64,000 bases of DNA, taken from NCBI GenBank assembly GCA_038025085.1, contig CM076146.1:45771336-45835335 (forward strand), written 5' to 3'. This document shows, piece after piece, positions 1 to 12,600 of this stretch (positions are counted from its first letter, which is position 1; each line of letters begins with the position of its first letter). Both the position numbers and the translations under genes were made by a program. The notes under the pieces are model-generated. The model was not told where the DNA came from and did no database searches. It was given only the letters and a program-made list of their open reading frames with translations. The stretch comes from Tetragonia tetragonoides (taxonomy: Eukaryota > Streptophyta > Magnoliopsida > Caryophyllales > Aizoaceae).

Positions 1-480
1 ATAATGTAGAATATTTATAAATAAAAGAAACACTAATATAGTAATATCTCATTTCATTTCCTTGCTATCTTAATATTTGTACTGAAGTTCAGCTAAAGAC
101 TCTCTGTTTGCCCACAATCTTGTTATTTTCCGGAGTTTATGTCAAAACTCAAACTCCATTATATTCAGCATCTTTAAACCACTACCAAGCAAACAAATTA
201 CCAAAAGATGCCCTAGCCTGCTTCCACTATTCTTTCCAAGGCTACCAAATACAATAGCCATCAATTAAGCCATTAAGGTGAAACTGGTACGTAAGAGGCA
301 TTATAGCAAATTGATACCAGTGCACTTCGCCATGTTCCTCTATGAGTTAACCTGCCAAACCTGCTGCTCAATTGTTAGTCTCCTAACTCTTTGAGTAAGA
401 TTGGCAGTTGCTTGGGAAAGCCCTTGCACATAAGATAAGTGCCTCTCAAGAGCGCATTTCTTATGTTAGGCTCTTGATAC
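1..480. other. AT-rich non-coding stretch
   Basis: No convincing coding, RNA or repeat structure seen. It precedes the LINE relic on the same side and may be part of it or of the last intron of the UPL5-like gene (minus strand). I looked on the minus strand for the final HECT exon (catalytic-Cys segment and the C-terminal GCSFGTW-like end) and did not find it. Confidence 0.4.
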
Positions 481-1860
481 ATGACATCTCACTGTCTTAT
501 AAGTTATAAGGACTCGATTACGATTGAGATAGATGATGTTGAATCCATTGAACAGAAAGTCTCCTATGAATGGAAACAGCATTTTGACAATATTGTAGGA
601 AAATTTGGGCACCAAACTGATACTTGTGGCAAAAATGTTGGGGTGAGCCTAAAAAAAACACTGATTATGCTCTTCAAGGACCTTAACCAAGGAGGAGGAG
701 ACGGAAGAGAAATAAGCAATGGGTTGTAAGGGCAACCACAACCTGTACAGTAAGGCTGGAGCCGCTGGACAATAGCAATACAAGGCCCATCTCCTGCTAG
801 AGATCAAGAGCCATGAAGATAGTGTTCTGGAACAAAAGACGCCTAGATAAGGCTTTTAAACAAAAGGAGGTGAGAAAGTTCATTTTGAAAAAATAAAGTT
901 TCTATTATTACCTATTTATGGATTAAATGGGTCAACACTTATTACATAAACAATGATGATTTCTGGGGGATCTCTATACCCAATGAAGCAGCCTGGATTG
1001 TGAAGCAATTATTCCAAAATAGAAAAACTCTGAAGAACACATGCAGAGTAACTCTTACTCTATTGGAGGCAGAGCAAGCTCAACAGCAACATGAGAGACA
1101 GAAATGGGCTGGTGTTGTGTGGGGCCCTAAATGTACTCCCTATTTGCTAGCTTGCAGTGTTGCACAGGCTGCCTACATGGGAGAGATTGAATATGTTTGG
1201 GCTGCAGGGCACTGGAAGACGCTCACTTTGTGAAAATGCTGAAGACAGTCAAAACCACATACTGTTTGATTGTAAATACTCAACAGAAATTCTTAGGAAA
1301 GTTCTGAAATGGCGTGGCAGCAGTTGCAGAGATGCTATGGGTAAAAAATTCTGTCTTTTATGATTGAAAAGCATAAAAGAAAGAATCCACCTGCTTTAAT
1401 TGCAAAAGCGTCCTTCAATGATGCGGTGTACCACTAATGGCTTGAGCGATATGCAAGGATTTCAGCAATAAGGGGAGGACAACCAGTGATCTCATTAAAC
1501 AGATCACTGAAGAGATTCATGTAAGAGGTGAGTTTAGTCAAGTGAGAGGAGTTGCAGTTTACCTTCAACAATCCTACATCTTTTTTCCTTAGATTAGTGA
1601 TTGTTTTGTAGCATTGTTTTAATTGCTTGGCTGAAGGATTTGGTGATGTCAAGGCCTCAAGGGGATGTTGCTGCAGATTTTGTACTAAGTTCCTAGAAGG
1701 TGTGTGTTATTTTGGTGCGATAACGCATATAGCAAACAGCGTCATAGCTCCCACAATGTACTTGCCCCATGTGTTTTATTATTCCTATGGAACACTTGGA
1801 GCTGTAATGCCTATCATTTTAGAATTAGTAACATTACTATTACTTTGCCCCAAAAAAATT
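481..1860 (+). mobile_element. L1-type LINE relic, internally deleted
   Basis: Three pieces of a plant L1-type LINE lie in order on the plus strand. At 481-729 is the end of ORF1, with a CCHC-knuckle-like segment (GKFGHQTDTC) in which the first Cys pair is mutated. At 812-894 is the start of ORF2 (MKIVFWN..., the beginning of the endonuclease). Directly after it, from about 895, comes the ORF2 C-terminus: a WIKWVN segment, a zinc-binding RT-associated segment (HILFDC) around 1255-1285, and the terminal AVYH/WLERYARI segment to about 1530. Nearly all endonuclease and reverse-transcriptase sequence is missing between 894 and 895. A 3' UTR-like stretch ends in CCCC plus an A-run near 1850-1860. 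Frameshifts and stops are frequent, so it cannot be autonomous. The piece identities are recognised from family knowledge; the boundaries are approximate. Confidence 0.7.
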
Positions 1861-1899
1861 ATGGAACTTTATGCCTTCATGCAGCATTAGTACTACAAC

Positions 1900-2232
1900 C
1901 CAAGATGTATCCTGCCGAGGGCGGGGTCTAAGAGGGTCCAGATGTACACAGCAGCCTTACCTGATAGACCCACGAAACAATTTTGAATTTTTTAAAACAG
2001 TTGAAGTTAGTTGAATGACAGAAATAGTGAATCGGCGGAAGCATGGATGGGCATATAAATAAAGATATAAATGAATATAAATAAATAAATGAATAAGCAA
2101 ATCTATTGACAAATGGGAGATGGACATCAGCACACAAATGCAAGGGGTGACCCCAAAACGAATAAGGATACTCAAATGGAAAAGCAAGTAAACAAAAGTT
2201 CCTAGGAAATCCAACACACCATCTAGAGTACA
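1900..2232 (-). mobile_element. RTE-type LINE 3'-end fragment (second copy)
   Basis: On the minus strand this stretch resembles the 3' end of the RTE LINE next to it: a block reading like CTGGACC...AAGGCTGC occurs here near 1930-1960 and again near 2265-2300, and both are followed by a related AT-rich stretch with AAAAACATTTG-like or TTTTAAAACAGTTG sequence. It looks like a truncated, older copy or a local duplication. No coding capacity. Confidence 0.45.
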
Positions 2233-2666
2233 CAACAACAACAACCTAGTGAGTATCAATCCGGAGAGGGGTCTGGGAGGTCTAGATGTAAGCAGTCTTA
2301 CCCCTAAATAGCCGCCTAGTAGAGAGGTTGTTTCCGATAGACTCACGTAAATTTAAAAACATTTGAAAAAATTTAATCAAAGTATTTTTTTTTGCAAGAG
2401 TGAATAAAATATAGAAAGGGAAAATACAGGAGCAAAAAGGTAAGGGATGAAATGCATAAATATACGAGTGAATTTCTAGAGTGATTTTCCTATTAATGGC
2501 AATATCCTCGGTAAGCTCTAGAAGGGACGGATCCTTCCTCATCACCTCTCCCCAATTTTTATTCAACCTCCCTCTTCTTCTCTCACAATTCTAATCTTGT
2601 CACTCCTTACTCGAGAGTTTGGATCTCTCCTCTTAATAGGTCCAAACTACATAGCCTCATGTCACG
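2233..2666 (-). mobile_element. RTE-type LINE, 3' part (split by the LTR element)
   Basis: Minus-strand translation of 2282-2566 contains NWGEVMRKDPSLLELTEDIA, which matches the C-terminal end of plant RTE-clade LINE ORFs. It is followed by the typical 3' UTR and a (GTT)n-type tail, seen on the plus strand as CAACAACAACAACC at about 2236-2249. The reading resumes across the LTR retrotransposon: the RTE sequence breaks at 8135 inside a KMRD segment and continues at 2666 with DMRL. This stretch and 8135-9370 are therefore two halves of one LINE. Confidence 0.75.
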
Positions 2667-3176
2667 TGTTAGGTTCCGCCCTTTACACCTTGTAACTTAC
2701 TGCTTTCCTTTACTTTCCTTGTAATGTAACATGTCTCTAAGGCGCTTCCTGCATGTTAACCCTTGGACATGTCTTTAAGCTTTCTAGTTCTTTCCTAACA
2801 TGTCTCTAAGACGCTTCCTGCGTGTCGAGCCTTGGACATGTCTTTAAGCTTTCTAGTCTTTTTACTTTTAGGAGTAGATGTTGAGTATGAAAGTTATGCA
2901 CTCTTGATGTCTACTCCTGTCCGAATGAATAAAGCTCTAAGGAATCTTTATGGGGGAATCAGTCCTCCATATCGATGTATTGATGTCAATGATTGTTGTT
3001 GTCAAACTGTATTGATTGCTTTCATCATCCAACCCCTCTCTCAAACTCAATCCCTCCCTCACTCTCTTGTGTCCACGGACACCCCGAAGACGTTCCTTGT
3101 ATACGGCTGGCAATCTTGCCGCTAGGAGACAAGAGCGCGTCGCACGTCCCGCAACTTGAAAAGGCGAACCGTGACA
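2667..3176 (+). repeat. 5' LTR
   Basis: Begins TGTTAGG and ends GTGACA. It is aligned end to end with the 3' LTR at 7625-8134. It contains an internal tandem duplication of about 69 bp (copies from about 2729 and 2798), each with ACATGTCTCTAAG and a CTTGGACATGTC block. An AATAAA signal lies near 2928-2933. Confidence 0.95.
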
Positions 3177-3178
3177 GT

Positions 3179-3190
3179 TGGTATCAGAGC
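3179..3190 (+). other. Primer-binding site (initiator tRNA-Met)
   Basis: TGGTATCAGAGC starts two bases after the 5' LTR end. This is the standard plant Ty3/gypsy site complementary to the 3' end of initiator methionine tRNA. Confidence 0.95.
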
Positions 3191-3241
3191 GCAGCGAGAG
3201 AAGCACGCTCAGTGAAAGGTTGCTAGATTGAATTCGAAACC

Positions 3242-6200
3242 ATGGTGACCATGGAAGAGCTAGAGAAACTTGTGATCGGGTCAGATGCCCGGATCGATGC
3301 ATTGGAGGCCCAAGTGCATGATATATCCTCCGTCACAATCAACTCCAAGCGTTGTGGGATCAGTGTGCTACGATCAACCGGGCCGTTGCTAGCGGTAGTG
3401 GTGGATCAGGGTCAAGACGGGTGAAACCCCCTCAGCCCCGGACCTACAGTGGAGCCAGAGACTCCAAGGAAGTAGAGAATTTTGTCTTCGACCTAGAACA
3501 ATACTTCCGAGTCAGTGGACTGGAAGACGACCAAAAGGTCGACACCGCGGTCATGTACCTAGTGGATGACGCGAAATTGTGGTGGCGTTCGAAGTATGCC
3601 GAGATCGAAGCCAAAACTCTAAAAATAGACACATGGGAAGAGTTCAAGAAGGAACTCAACGACCAGTTCTACCCGGAGAACACTGAGTTCATTGCCCGAA
3701 GGAAGTTAAAGACCATCAAGCACACGGGGACCATCCGAGACTATGTGAAAGAGTACTCGGCGTGCATGCTGGAGATTAGGGACATGAGCGACAAGGATCG
3801 TATGTTCAATTTCATCGATGGGCTGAAAGAGTGGGCTCAACGTGAGTTGAACAGACAGAAGCTAGATACCTTGTCGGCTGCTATAAGCGTGGCCGAACGG
3901 CTCTCTGACAACCATCTAGGGAAAGAGATCCCACCGAAGAAAGGGCCAACAGGGCCGAGTTCGATTGTGAACCGAGCAGCGTCAACGGGCTCCCAGACAG
4001 GCTCGAACAATGCTCGAAACTACAACGGGGGTAATTACAGTGGTGGAAATAATAGATTTGGGAACGTTGGAGGAGGATCTCCTAGACCAGCACCCTACCG
4101 GCCCTCAGGTTCAACCTCGTCGTTCAATTGGACAGAAACGTCCACTGCAAGATGGTCGTCGAAGTTGAGTTGCTACAACTGCAAAGGGCCACACAAACAC
4201 ACCGAGTGCCCTCATCGAGACTTGAGTGCCCTCCAACAGAATCTATCTAAGATGTCTGTGGAGTCTGATGGCACCAACGAAGGAGAGACAAGCAGAAACA
4301 ATGAAATGGATGAGGATGAGATACCACACATGGGAGCTGTTCATTTACTGGGCGCCCTGAGGGGTGATGAGACCTCTCTAAAACCCAAGTCGACTGAGCT
4401 CATGTACGTCGACGTAGTGATCAATAGACGTAGCACTCGAGCAATGATTGACACGGGTGCCACCCATAACTTCGTGGCCGGCACGGAAGCAGAGAGATTG
4501 GGACTGAAGCTGGACCGCGCTGGCGGCAGCATGAAGGCCGTGAACTCGGCAGCAAGACCTATTCATGGAATTTCCAAGGGAGTCCTCACACGGATAGGGG
4601 AGTGGAGTGGTCGATTGGACCTTACTGTGACTCCACTAGATGATTTTAAGATGGTATTGGGTATGGACTTCCTCCGCACGTCTAAAGCGGCGCACATGCC
4701 CCATTTGAGTTCCTTGTTGGTGATGGGTGACAGCCCCTGTCTTGTGAAAGCGTCGAACGCGAAGGTTGAGAATAGACGGGGACAGATGCTCTCGTCAATG
4801 CAGTTTGAGAAGGGACTTAGAAGATGTGAACCGTCGTTCCTGGCCACTTTGTCGATGAAGGAAGATTGTAGGGATGAGAACACGCCTTTGGGGGTAGTGG
4901 AACTGCTTGAGGGATTCAAGGACATCTTGCCCGATGATCTACCCCAAGTCCTCCCCCCTCGCCGATCCGTCGATCATCAAATCGAGTTGATCCCAGGAGC
5001 TGAGCTCCCCGCTCGTAGCCCTTACAGGATGGCACCTCCCGAGCTGGCTGAACTGAGGAAACAGTTGGATGGTCTATTGAAGGGAGGATTCATCCGGCCG
5101 TCCAAAGAGCCCTATGAAGCTCCGGTGTTGTTTCAGAAGAAGCAAGATGGAACTCTCCGGCTGTGTATTGACTATCGGGCACTCAACAAGTTGACGGTGA
5201 GGAATCACTATCCTATTCCGTTGATTGTTGACTTGTTCGATCAACTTGGCGCTGCTGTGTACTTTACGAAGCTTGATTTGAGGTCAGGGTACCATCAAGT
5301 TCGTATATCAGAAGGGGACGAGCCGAAGACATCTTGTGTGACGAGATATGGGGCTTTTGAGTGGTTAGTGATGCCCTTTGGACTGACGAACGCTCCTACA
5401 ACGTTTTGCACTTTGATGAACCATGTCTTCCATGGGTACTTGGATAAGTTCGTGGTGGTATACCTCGATGATATTGTGATCTACAGCAAGACCATGAGTG
5501 AACACCTGGAACACTTAAGACTTGTGTTCGAGAAGTTGCGCGAGCACCACCTCTTCGTGAAGTCTGAGAAGTGTTCGTTTGCACAAGAAGAAATTAATTT
5601 CCTTGGTCACTTTGTAGGAAAGGGGAAGATGCGCATGGATCCTAAGAAAGTCTCAGCCATTAAGGAGTGGCAGCCTCCGAAGAGAATGTCTCTGAGCTCC
5701 GTTCCTTCCTTGGCCTTGCTAATTACTATCGGCGTTTCATTACAGGGTATTCTGGTATTGTGGCTCCCCTCACAGACTTGCTCAAGAAGTGTGAAGGTTG
5801 GAATTGGGCCGAATCACAGAATGAGGCGTTCGAGAATTTGAAGAAGATGGTAACCAGGGAACCAGCGTTGGCTCTCCCTGATGTCACAAAACCTTTCGAG
5901 GTCGAGACTGATGCCTCAGACTTTGCCCTCGGGGGAGTTCTACTTCAATAAGGGCACCCAGTTGCTTTTGAGAGCCGCAAGCTGAATGGGGCCGAGAGGC
6001 GGTATGCCGCTCAAGAGGAGTTACTGGCAATTGTACATTGCTTAAGGATCTGGAGACACTATCTTCTGGGTTCGAAATTCCTCGTCCGCACAGACAACAC
6101 CGCGGCGAGCCATTTCTTAACCCAACCGAGACTCACTGGTCGACAGGCTCGGTGGCAAGAATCTCTTGCGGAATTTGATGTGGAGTTCACATACAGACCT

Positions 6201-7583
6201 GGGGTCGACAACAAGGTTGCGGACGCTCTCAGTCGTCGCGCCGACTTCGCTACATTGAAGCAGATGGCTCACTTGTCGGCAAGTCATGTGACCACTACAA
6301 TCCGTGTCCAGATCAAGCAGCATCTGGGTCAAGATACGATGGCGAAGACCATTGAACAACTCATTAAAGAAGGGAAGACACGACGATTCTGGATAGAAGA
6401 CGGCCTTATCTTCACAAAGGGACATAGGTTGTATGTTCCCAGGGCCGAGGGCCATCGGAGAAAATTGCTGAGTGAATGTCATGACACCCTCTGGGCAGGA
6501 CATCCAGGGTGGCAACGAACCTTGAGCTTGTTAAAGCAAGGGTATTTCTGGCCCCAGATGAAGGATGATGTGATGAGCTACACTCGGACGTGTCTCGTGT
6601 GTCAGCAAGACAAGCCAGATCGATTCAAGCCGGGCGGCTTGCTAAACCCGCTCGCGGTGCCGACTAGACCATGGGAGAGTGTCTCCATGGACTTCATTAA
6701 TTGTTTACCGAAGGTCGGACCCTTGTCGGCGATCATGGTGATAGTGGATCGGTTCTCGAAGTATGCCACGTTCATCCCGATGCCGAAAGCGACCGGGGCA
6801 GAGACAGCCGTCCTCTTCTTCAAACACATTGTCAAGTACTGGGGGCTGCCGAGGAGCATTGTGAGTGACCGAGAGCCTCGGTTCACAGGCATCTTTTGGG
6901 GTGAACTCTTCAAGCTTCTTGGGTCAGAGGTAAACATGTCTTCAGCGTACCATCCCCAGACGGATGGACAGACAGAAAGGTTCAACGGGCTCCTCGAAGA
7001 ATACCTTCGACACTTCGTGAGCGTCAACCAGAGAGAATGGGTGAGACTGCTAGATGTAGCCCAACTCTGCTTCAATTCTCAGAAAAGCTCCTCATCCAAC
7101 CGAAGTCCCTTCGAAGTTGTCACAGGACAACAACCTCTCCTACCACACACAGTGGATGATCACTACAAGGGCCGAAGCAAGAAAGTCTATGATTTTACCA
7201 GAGAATGGAAGCAAAACACTGACATTGCTCGGAGTTACTTAGAAAAGGCTTCAAAACACATGAAGAAATGGGCTGATCAGAAGAGAAGGCCACTAGAGTT
7301 CGAAGTGGGAGACCTAGTGATGGTGAAGATCCTCCCAGAGCAGATGCGGTTCCTTAGAGGAAGTGACAAGCGGTTGGTCCGCAAATATGAAGGCCCTATC
7401 CTTATCACAAAAAGGTTGGGCAAGACGGCTTACAAAGTGGAACCTCCGACTTGGATGAAAGTACACCCTGTCTTTCATGTGAGTCGCTTGAAGCCGTACC
7501 ATGCAGATCCAGAGGACTCCGCCCGCAACAAGTCACACCGGGCCAACATCCGCACCAAGCCGTCCCCGACACTTGATGACTGA
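3242..7583 (+). pseudogene. gag-pol polyprotein of the Ty3/gypsy element (frameshifted, one stop)
   Basis: Starts at ATG 3242 (MVTMEELEKLV). Gag has a capsid-like region and a CX2CX3HX4C zinc knuckle (CYNCKGPHKHTEC, about 4171). The retropepsin motif DTGATHNF is near 4450, RT catalytic YLDD near 5461, RNase H follows, then integrase with an HHCC-like finger (about 6480-6610), catalytic Asp residues near 6690 and 6870, and the PQTDGQTERF segment with the catalytic Glu near 6956-6985. There are three lesions: a frameshift near 3345-3355 (first frame to the one used from 3352), a frameshift near 5680-5690 between RT and RNase H, and an in-frame TAA at 5949-5951. All domains are otherwise present. 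The element is non-autonomous as it stands but fairly young. Confidence 0.92.
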
Positions 7584-7612
7584 ATCACGTCGCCAAGGAC
7601 GTCGACAACTTT

Positions 7613-7624
7613 AGTGGGGGAGAA
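7613..7624 (+). other. Polypurine tract
   Basis: AGTGGGGGAGAA directly abuts the 3' LTR; it primes plus-strand synthesis in this class of element. Confidence 0.9.
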
Positions 7625-8134
7625 TGTTAGGTTCCGCCCTTTACACCTTGTAATTTACTGCTTTCCTTTACTTTCCTTGTAATGTAACATGTCTCTAAGG
7701 CGCTTCCTGCGTGTTGACCCTTGGACATGTCTTTAAGCTTTCTAGTTCTTTCCTAACATGTCTCTAAGGCGCTTCCTGCGTGTCGACCCTTGGACATGTC
7801 TTTAAGCTTTCTAGTCTTTTTACTTTTAGGAGTAGATGTTGAGTATGAAAGTTATGCACTCTTGATGTCTACTCCTGTCAGAATGAATAAAGCTCAAAGG
7901 ACTCTTTATGGGGGAATCAGCCCTCCATATCGATGTATTGATCTCAATGCTTGTTGTTGTTAAACTGTATTGATTGCTTTCATCATCCAACCCCTCTCTC
8001 AAACTCAGTCCCTCCCTCACTCTCTTGTGTCCACGGACACCCCGAAGACGTTCCTTGTGTACGGTTGGCACTCTTGCCGCTAGGAGACAAGAGCGCGACG
8101 CACATCCCGCAACTTGAAAAGGCGGACCGTGACA
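7625..8134 (+). repeat. 3' LTR
   Basis: 510 bp, same ends as the 5' LTR, about 19 differences by eye, no length difference. Followed directly by the target duplicate TCACG. Confidence 0.95.
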
Positions 8135-9370
8135 TCACGCATCTTACTCTCAATGACCTTATGTCTTCTGGTAAGGTGGCACATCCAACGAAGCATCCTC
8201 ATCTCTGCCACCCTCATCTTTCCAGCAATACTCTACACAATAGAGCAATAGAGCATAGCTATGCGATAAAATTTACCTTTTATTTTCTTGTGGTAAAGAA
8301 CTCCCAAGGCAACTTCTCCACTTTAGCCACCCTGATTTAAAATATTCTTAAGTATCACTTCGGTGACAAACCTGATCCCCAATTCGAAGGCAACAACACC
8401 CCCATGGAGCTACATTCTCGCACAATTTTACGCCGTTTGACTCTAGTGTATCCCTCAAAAGTTCCAACTTGTTGGGAACACCTCTCTTATTTTGCCCATC
8501 AAAATGCTGTCATCAGCAAACATCAAATGCCATGTCACATCCTCTTGCATACTCTTAGTAAGCTCATCTACAACTACTAGTCTTTGCACCTACATACATG
8601 TCCTTCATAACTCGTATATAAGCAACAGGAACTCCCTTGGCTTCCAGACACCTCCACAAGACCTCTACGGGTTCCCGATCATACTCCTACTCTTAGTCAA
8701 TGAATGCCATGTGCAAATCCCCTTTGTCTCTCCCTGTAGTACTTTGGCTTATGTTGTGGATCCCGCTGGCATGAATCCGAATTGGTTCTCAAAGATAAGT
8801 GTTCCCTTCCTCATCGTCTTCTCAGTCCCCCTCTCCAATAACTTCCTGTTACGGCTGACTAGTTTAATGCTCTATAGTTATTAGTTTATTACAACTTTGT
8901 ATGTCGGCTTTATTCTTGAAGAAGGGAATCATCATGCTGAGTCTCTACTCATCCGGCATCTTAGCCGACTTGAAGTCACACTCAAAAGCTTCACTAACCA
9001 ATTAAGACCTCTTTCTCTTAAGCTCTTTCAGACCTTGATAGGCTCTATGGGTACCTCATCTGGACCTAATGCCCTTCCACTCTTCATCTTCCTCAATGTT
9101 TCCCTGATTTCTTCCTTTGTAATACGACAACAAAAGGTGTAGTTACGATATGTTCAGATGGCTAAGATCCCCTGAGGAGATCTGCATCTTGATTGAATAG
9201 CTTGTGGATGTACTTGTGCCGCCTTCTCTTGATGATTGCTTCATCCACTAGAACTCGTCCTGCTTCATCCTTTATGCATCGAACTTGATATAGGTCTCAC
9301 GTTTTCCGCTTCCTAGCTCTTGCCACCTTAAAAATGCACTTTTCTCCATCCTTGGTCTCTACTTTTTGAC
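8135..9370 (-). mobile_element. RTE-type LINE, 5' part (reverse transcriptase, decayed)
   Basis: The minus strand reads, with stops and frameshifts, the order seen in plant RTE LINEs: a basic post-endonuclease linker (about 9365-9200), the start of the RT (about 9140-8900), a [23 protein letters not shown] segment (about 8650-8580), the RT catalytic FADD at about 8509-8520, and a MRVAEMRMLRWMC-like segment at about 8215-8170. The sequence continues beyond the LTR element at 2666. Part of the RT, including the palm segment that carries the first catalytic Asp, is degraded or missing. The LTR element inserted into this copy. Confidence 0.8.
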
Positions 9371-9439
9371 AAACATTTTAAAAAACTTGATTCAAAGTGA
9401 ATGGGAAACTACTTCTACAGGTCCAAACACCACGAAAAT

Positions 9440-9450
9440 ACACACACACA

Positions 9451-9496
<46 letters not shown>
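9440..9496. repeat. (CA)n-(A)n microsatellite
   Basis: About 12 CA units run directly into an A-run of about 30 bases. It lies in the last intron of the UPL5-like gene, about 170 bp from the end of exon 2. On the gene's strand it reads as (T)n(TG)n. Confidence 0.95.
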
Positions 9497-9667
9497 CAAA
9501 AACAAAGAAAAAAAACAGAGTCTAAGGAAAACTGGTATTATACTCGAGAATTTGGATATTTAAAAAAAAAAACACCACTGAAAGAGAGGAAAAAAAAACA
9601 AGATACAAATTTCACAATTAAGCAACAACAATAGACAGCAAGTTACCGAAGTCTTGGGTCTACATAC

Positions 9668-12600
9668 CTCCCAAAACCAAACTATTTGAAGATCAGACTT
9701 TTTGTAGTCATGATACTCAGTATGTGCCTTCCAATCTTCCACAGAGATCTCACTTCCACTTCCATGCAACATCCAATCAAGATCTTCAACCTCTAAGCTG
9801 TCAAAAAATGTTTCTCGAAGTTCGCTACGACCAAGAATATCAGCGAAACCTTCAGCGAAGGAGGACACTTGTTCATTAATAGATGTGACAAAGCGATGCT
9901 GAACAATTAGGTTGACATATTTCTTCCTATTCTTACTGTTCACAACAATATCTTTCCCTCCCAAACAAAGTTCCACAACCTTCCTTGATCCTAATTCTTC
10001 AACTTCAGTAACAAATGTCAGCCCTAAACCGTCAGAATCCACAAATTCAGCATCCATCTCCAATATTTGTTTGCAGCTATTATACATGCATGGATCTGCA
10101 CCCTTTATATCTTCCAGGGAAACGTGTTTTCCAGCTAATTGCAAGAAGAAGACACGATCCAGAACCACACCAACTTGAATCTTATGCATCAAGGCCAGAG
10201 CAACAACCCTTCCTGAGAAGCGGAAGTATTGAAGGTGAAGAGGTTCTACCTTAGATGCTGCACACCAAATGACCAAGAATAAATGAAATTGACAGTATGC
10301 TTTACCAACCCCTGCCAAATTAAATAAGGGGAATAAAAGAAAAAGAGGGGACATAATGAAACAACATTATCATGTAACATTTATTTATTTCCATGTAAGT
10401 CGGCATATAAATGAAATGTTGATTAGTCAATTGATCAAACAACAACTCACAACAGGTACTACCATACTAGTAGTGTCAAACTTTTGTACAATCAAAAAGA
10501 AAGATGCACAAACAGGTTCAAGCTATTAGAATGAAGAACCCAAGCTCAAGGCTTCACCACGTTTTGGAACATTGACAAGTGTGCAAGGTGGAGAACATCT
10601 ACAACTTGGAATGTAAAGGAAGAATAGCTAATTAGTGTTGGTTTGCCACTATGAACACCATAACTTAGCTGTATTTTCATGTAAGCCATGATGAACTATC
10701 ATTTCTTAATGTGAAGTTTTGCACCCTAAGTCTCCAACAAAGCTAATCTGATTGAATGAAGCTCGAGCTACTACTTAAGCATGGACACCATACTTCACAC
10801 GTGCAGCAAGAAGCTAACCACTTCCCTCAAAATGATTCCATCTTATACCTTGAAGTACTCTAGTCCTGCAACTTCGTTGCATTACAGATATTCAATTCAC
10901 TTGGTGAAGGCTCTAAAGAATAAAGATTGACTCTGTTTTTCTGACAACAATTGTAGTAAAGAAAACACCAAAAGACCATCCAAGCTACTATTTCTTCTCA
11001 TTCAAATTTCATAACCCTGAACATTTTATTTTGGCACATTAATTAATTCATATGCATCTGTTTTTTCAGAGGACTTGTTACAGCATACACTCATGGTGAA
11101 TTCCATTTTCTCTTCCACTCCAAGATAGGGCCTGACATTCAATGTCCACACAGTTCAGACTCAAAAAGTGAAACTGCAGTGTAATCAAGATGAAAGCACA
11201 AGTTGAAAGTTATTGTGACATAAGCAATCATATATTTGACACTTATTTTTTCAACAATATTCACCATGCCAAGAGAATAATGATGAGCTACATCAACTAC
11301 TTAGTAGTGATGCTGACTATACCCCAATATTAGATCCTAAGACAAGAACGGTACAACTCCCTGGAAACAAGAAATAGAGCAAGAATAGTCAGAAATTCAA
11401 CTGTACAAGTTCACCTAAGCTTCAAGTACACCAGTAAAATCACAAATAGTCATCTCCAGACCATGGCACTGACACAGTAATCGTATATCACACCATACGA
11501 TTAACTCAGTGCCTCTCACAGTCTCACGAGGCACCCATCTGGGTAGATAGATGTAGCCTCAGCCAGACATTTAACCCTTTGACAGACAGTTATATGAACA
11601 TACCAGATTGAATTGCATTGAAAGTTATTCTATTGTTACATGGTGAAGCCAAACGGATATCAACCATATCAAAACATATGAGGGACGAGGAGTGAGAACA
11701 AGAAAAATGCATGCACAAGATGTCAAGATTCGATAGACTACTTGCCTGGATTAGGGAAAAACCTTCGACGATCCAAAGGACATGCGACAAAAAGAGCATT
11801 TTGAGGATCAAAAATAGCTTGGCATACTAAAAAAAACCATTCCCTCAAAACACCTGGACCTGTTGCTTCTTCATTCTTGAACTCCATAAAGAGACCTGCG
11901 AGTAGAGACGACGGTTGTGCACGCGATATATACTCAAATGATTCGGCCAGTAACTGCGACCTGTCTATTAACATCTCATGTAACTCTTCATAGTCTTCTC
12001 TCACCTCTGGAAACATAAACATACCCAAATGCCTCCTTGATTCGAAATCCAGGACATCCTTATGCTTAAGAAGCCATCTATGATCATCAGTACGATTAGC
12101 ATACCTCACAACAAGGCCACAAACTGCAGCCTTATACTGTCTCACCATGGTCCAGAATCGGTCTTCAGAGCCTGGGTAAAGTACAGAAATACTGCTCAGT
12201 TCCTTTAAAATGGCAAGATACTGACATCGCCTGGTCCAATAACCTTCTTCCTTTTTCTTCTTTATGGGCAGGGCCTGCTGCATATTATTAAGGCATACGT
12301 CAATCCAACTAAGCAGCTCATTAAAAAGATAAAACAGCTGGTCAACCTCTTCACCTAAAGGACTGACTCTTCCATTAGAGTTATGAATGGCTGCTGCTAT
12401 TGTAAGCTTCCTTTGAATGAAACGCAACACGGGCTGCAAAAATGCAGAGAAATCACAAACATCCCTAGGCACCGGCCCCATGCTGGAACTAGATTCAACA
12501 CTGTGCGCCAAATCCTTCACCAACCGATTTGCCAACTCCTTCAAAAAAGGGAGCACATCTTGGATAACAATACCACTTGTTTCCCCACTTAAGCTACAAC

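Larger units (their letters stand above)
2667..8134 (+). mobile_element. Ty3/gypsy LTR retrotransposon, 5468 bp, full-length but disabled
   Basis: The element has two 510-bp LTRs (TGTTAGG...GTGACA), a primer-binding site complementary to initiator tRNA-Met, a purine-rich tract just before the 3' LTR, and a perfect 5-bp target duplication TCACG (2662-2666 and 8135-8139). The gag, protease, RT, RNase H, integrase order is that of Ty3/gypsy (Metaviridae). By eye the LTRs differ at about 19 of 510 positions (~3.7%), which suggests an insertion of the order of a million years old if a usual plant rate is assumed. No chromodomain is seen after the integrase. The short total length is like Reina/CRM-type elements, but I do not assign a lineage. 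Confidence 0.95.

Noticed and set aside
9912..10254. Plus-strand ORFs opposite UPL5 exon 2
   Set aside because: Shadows of the HECT coding exon on the other strand.
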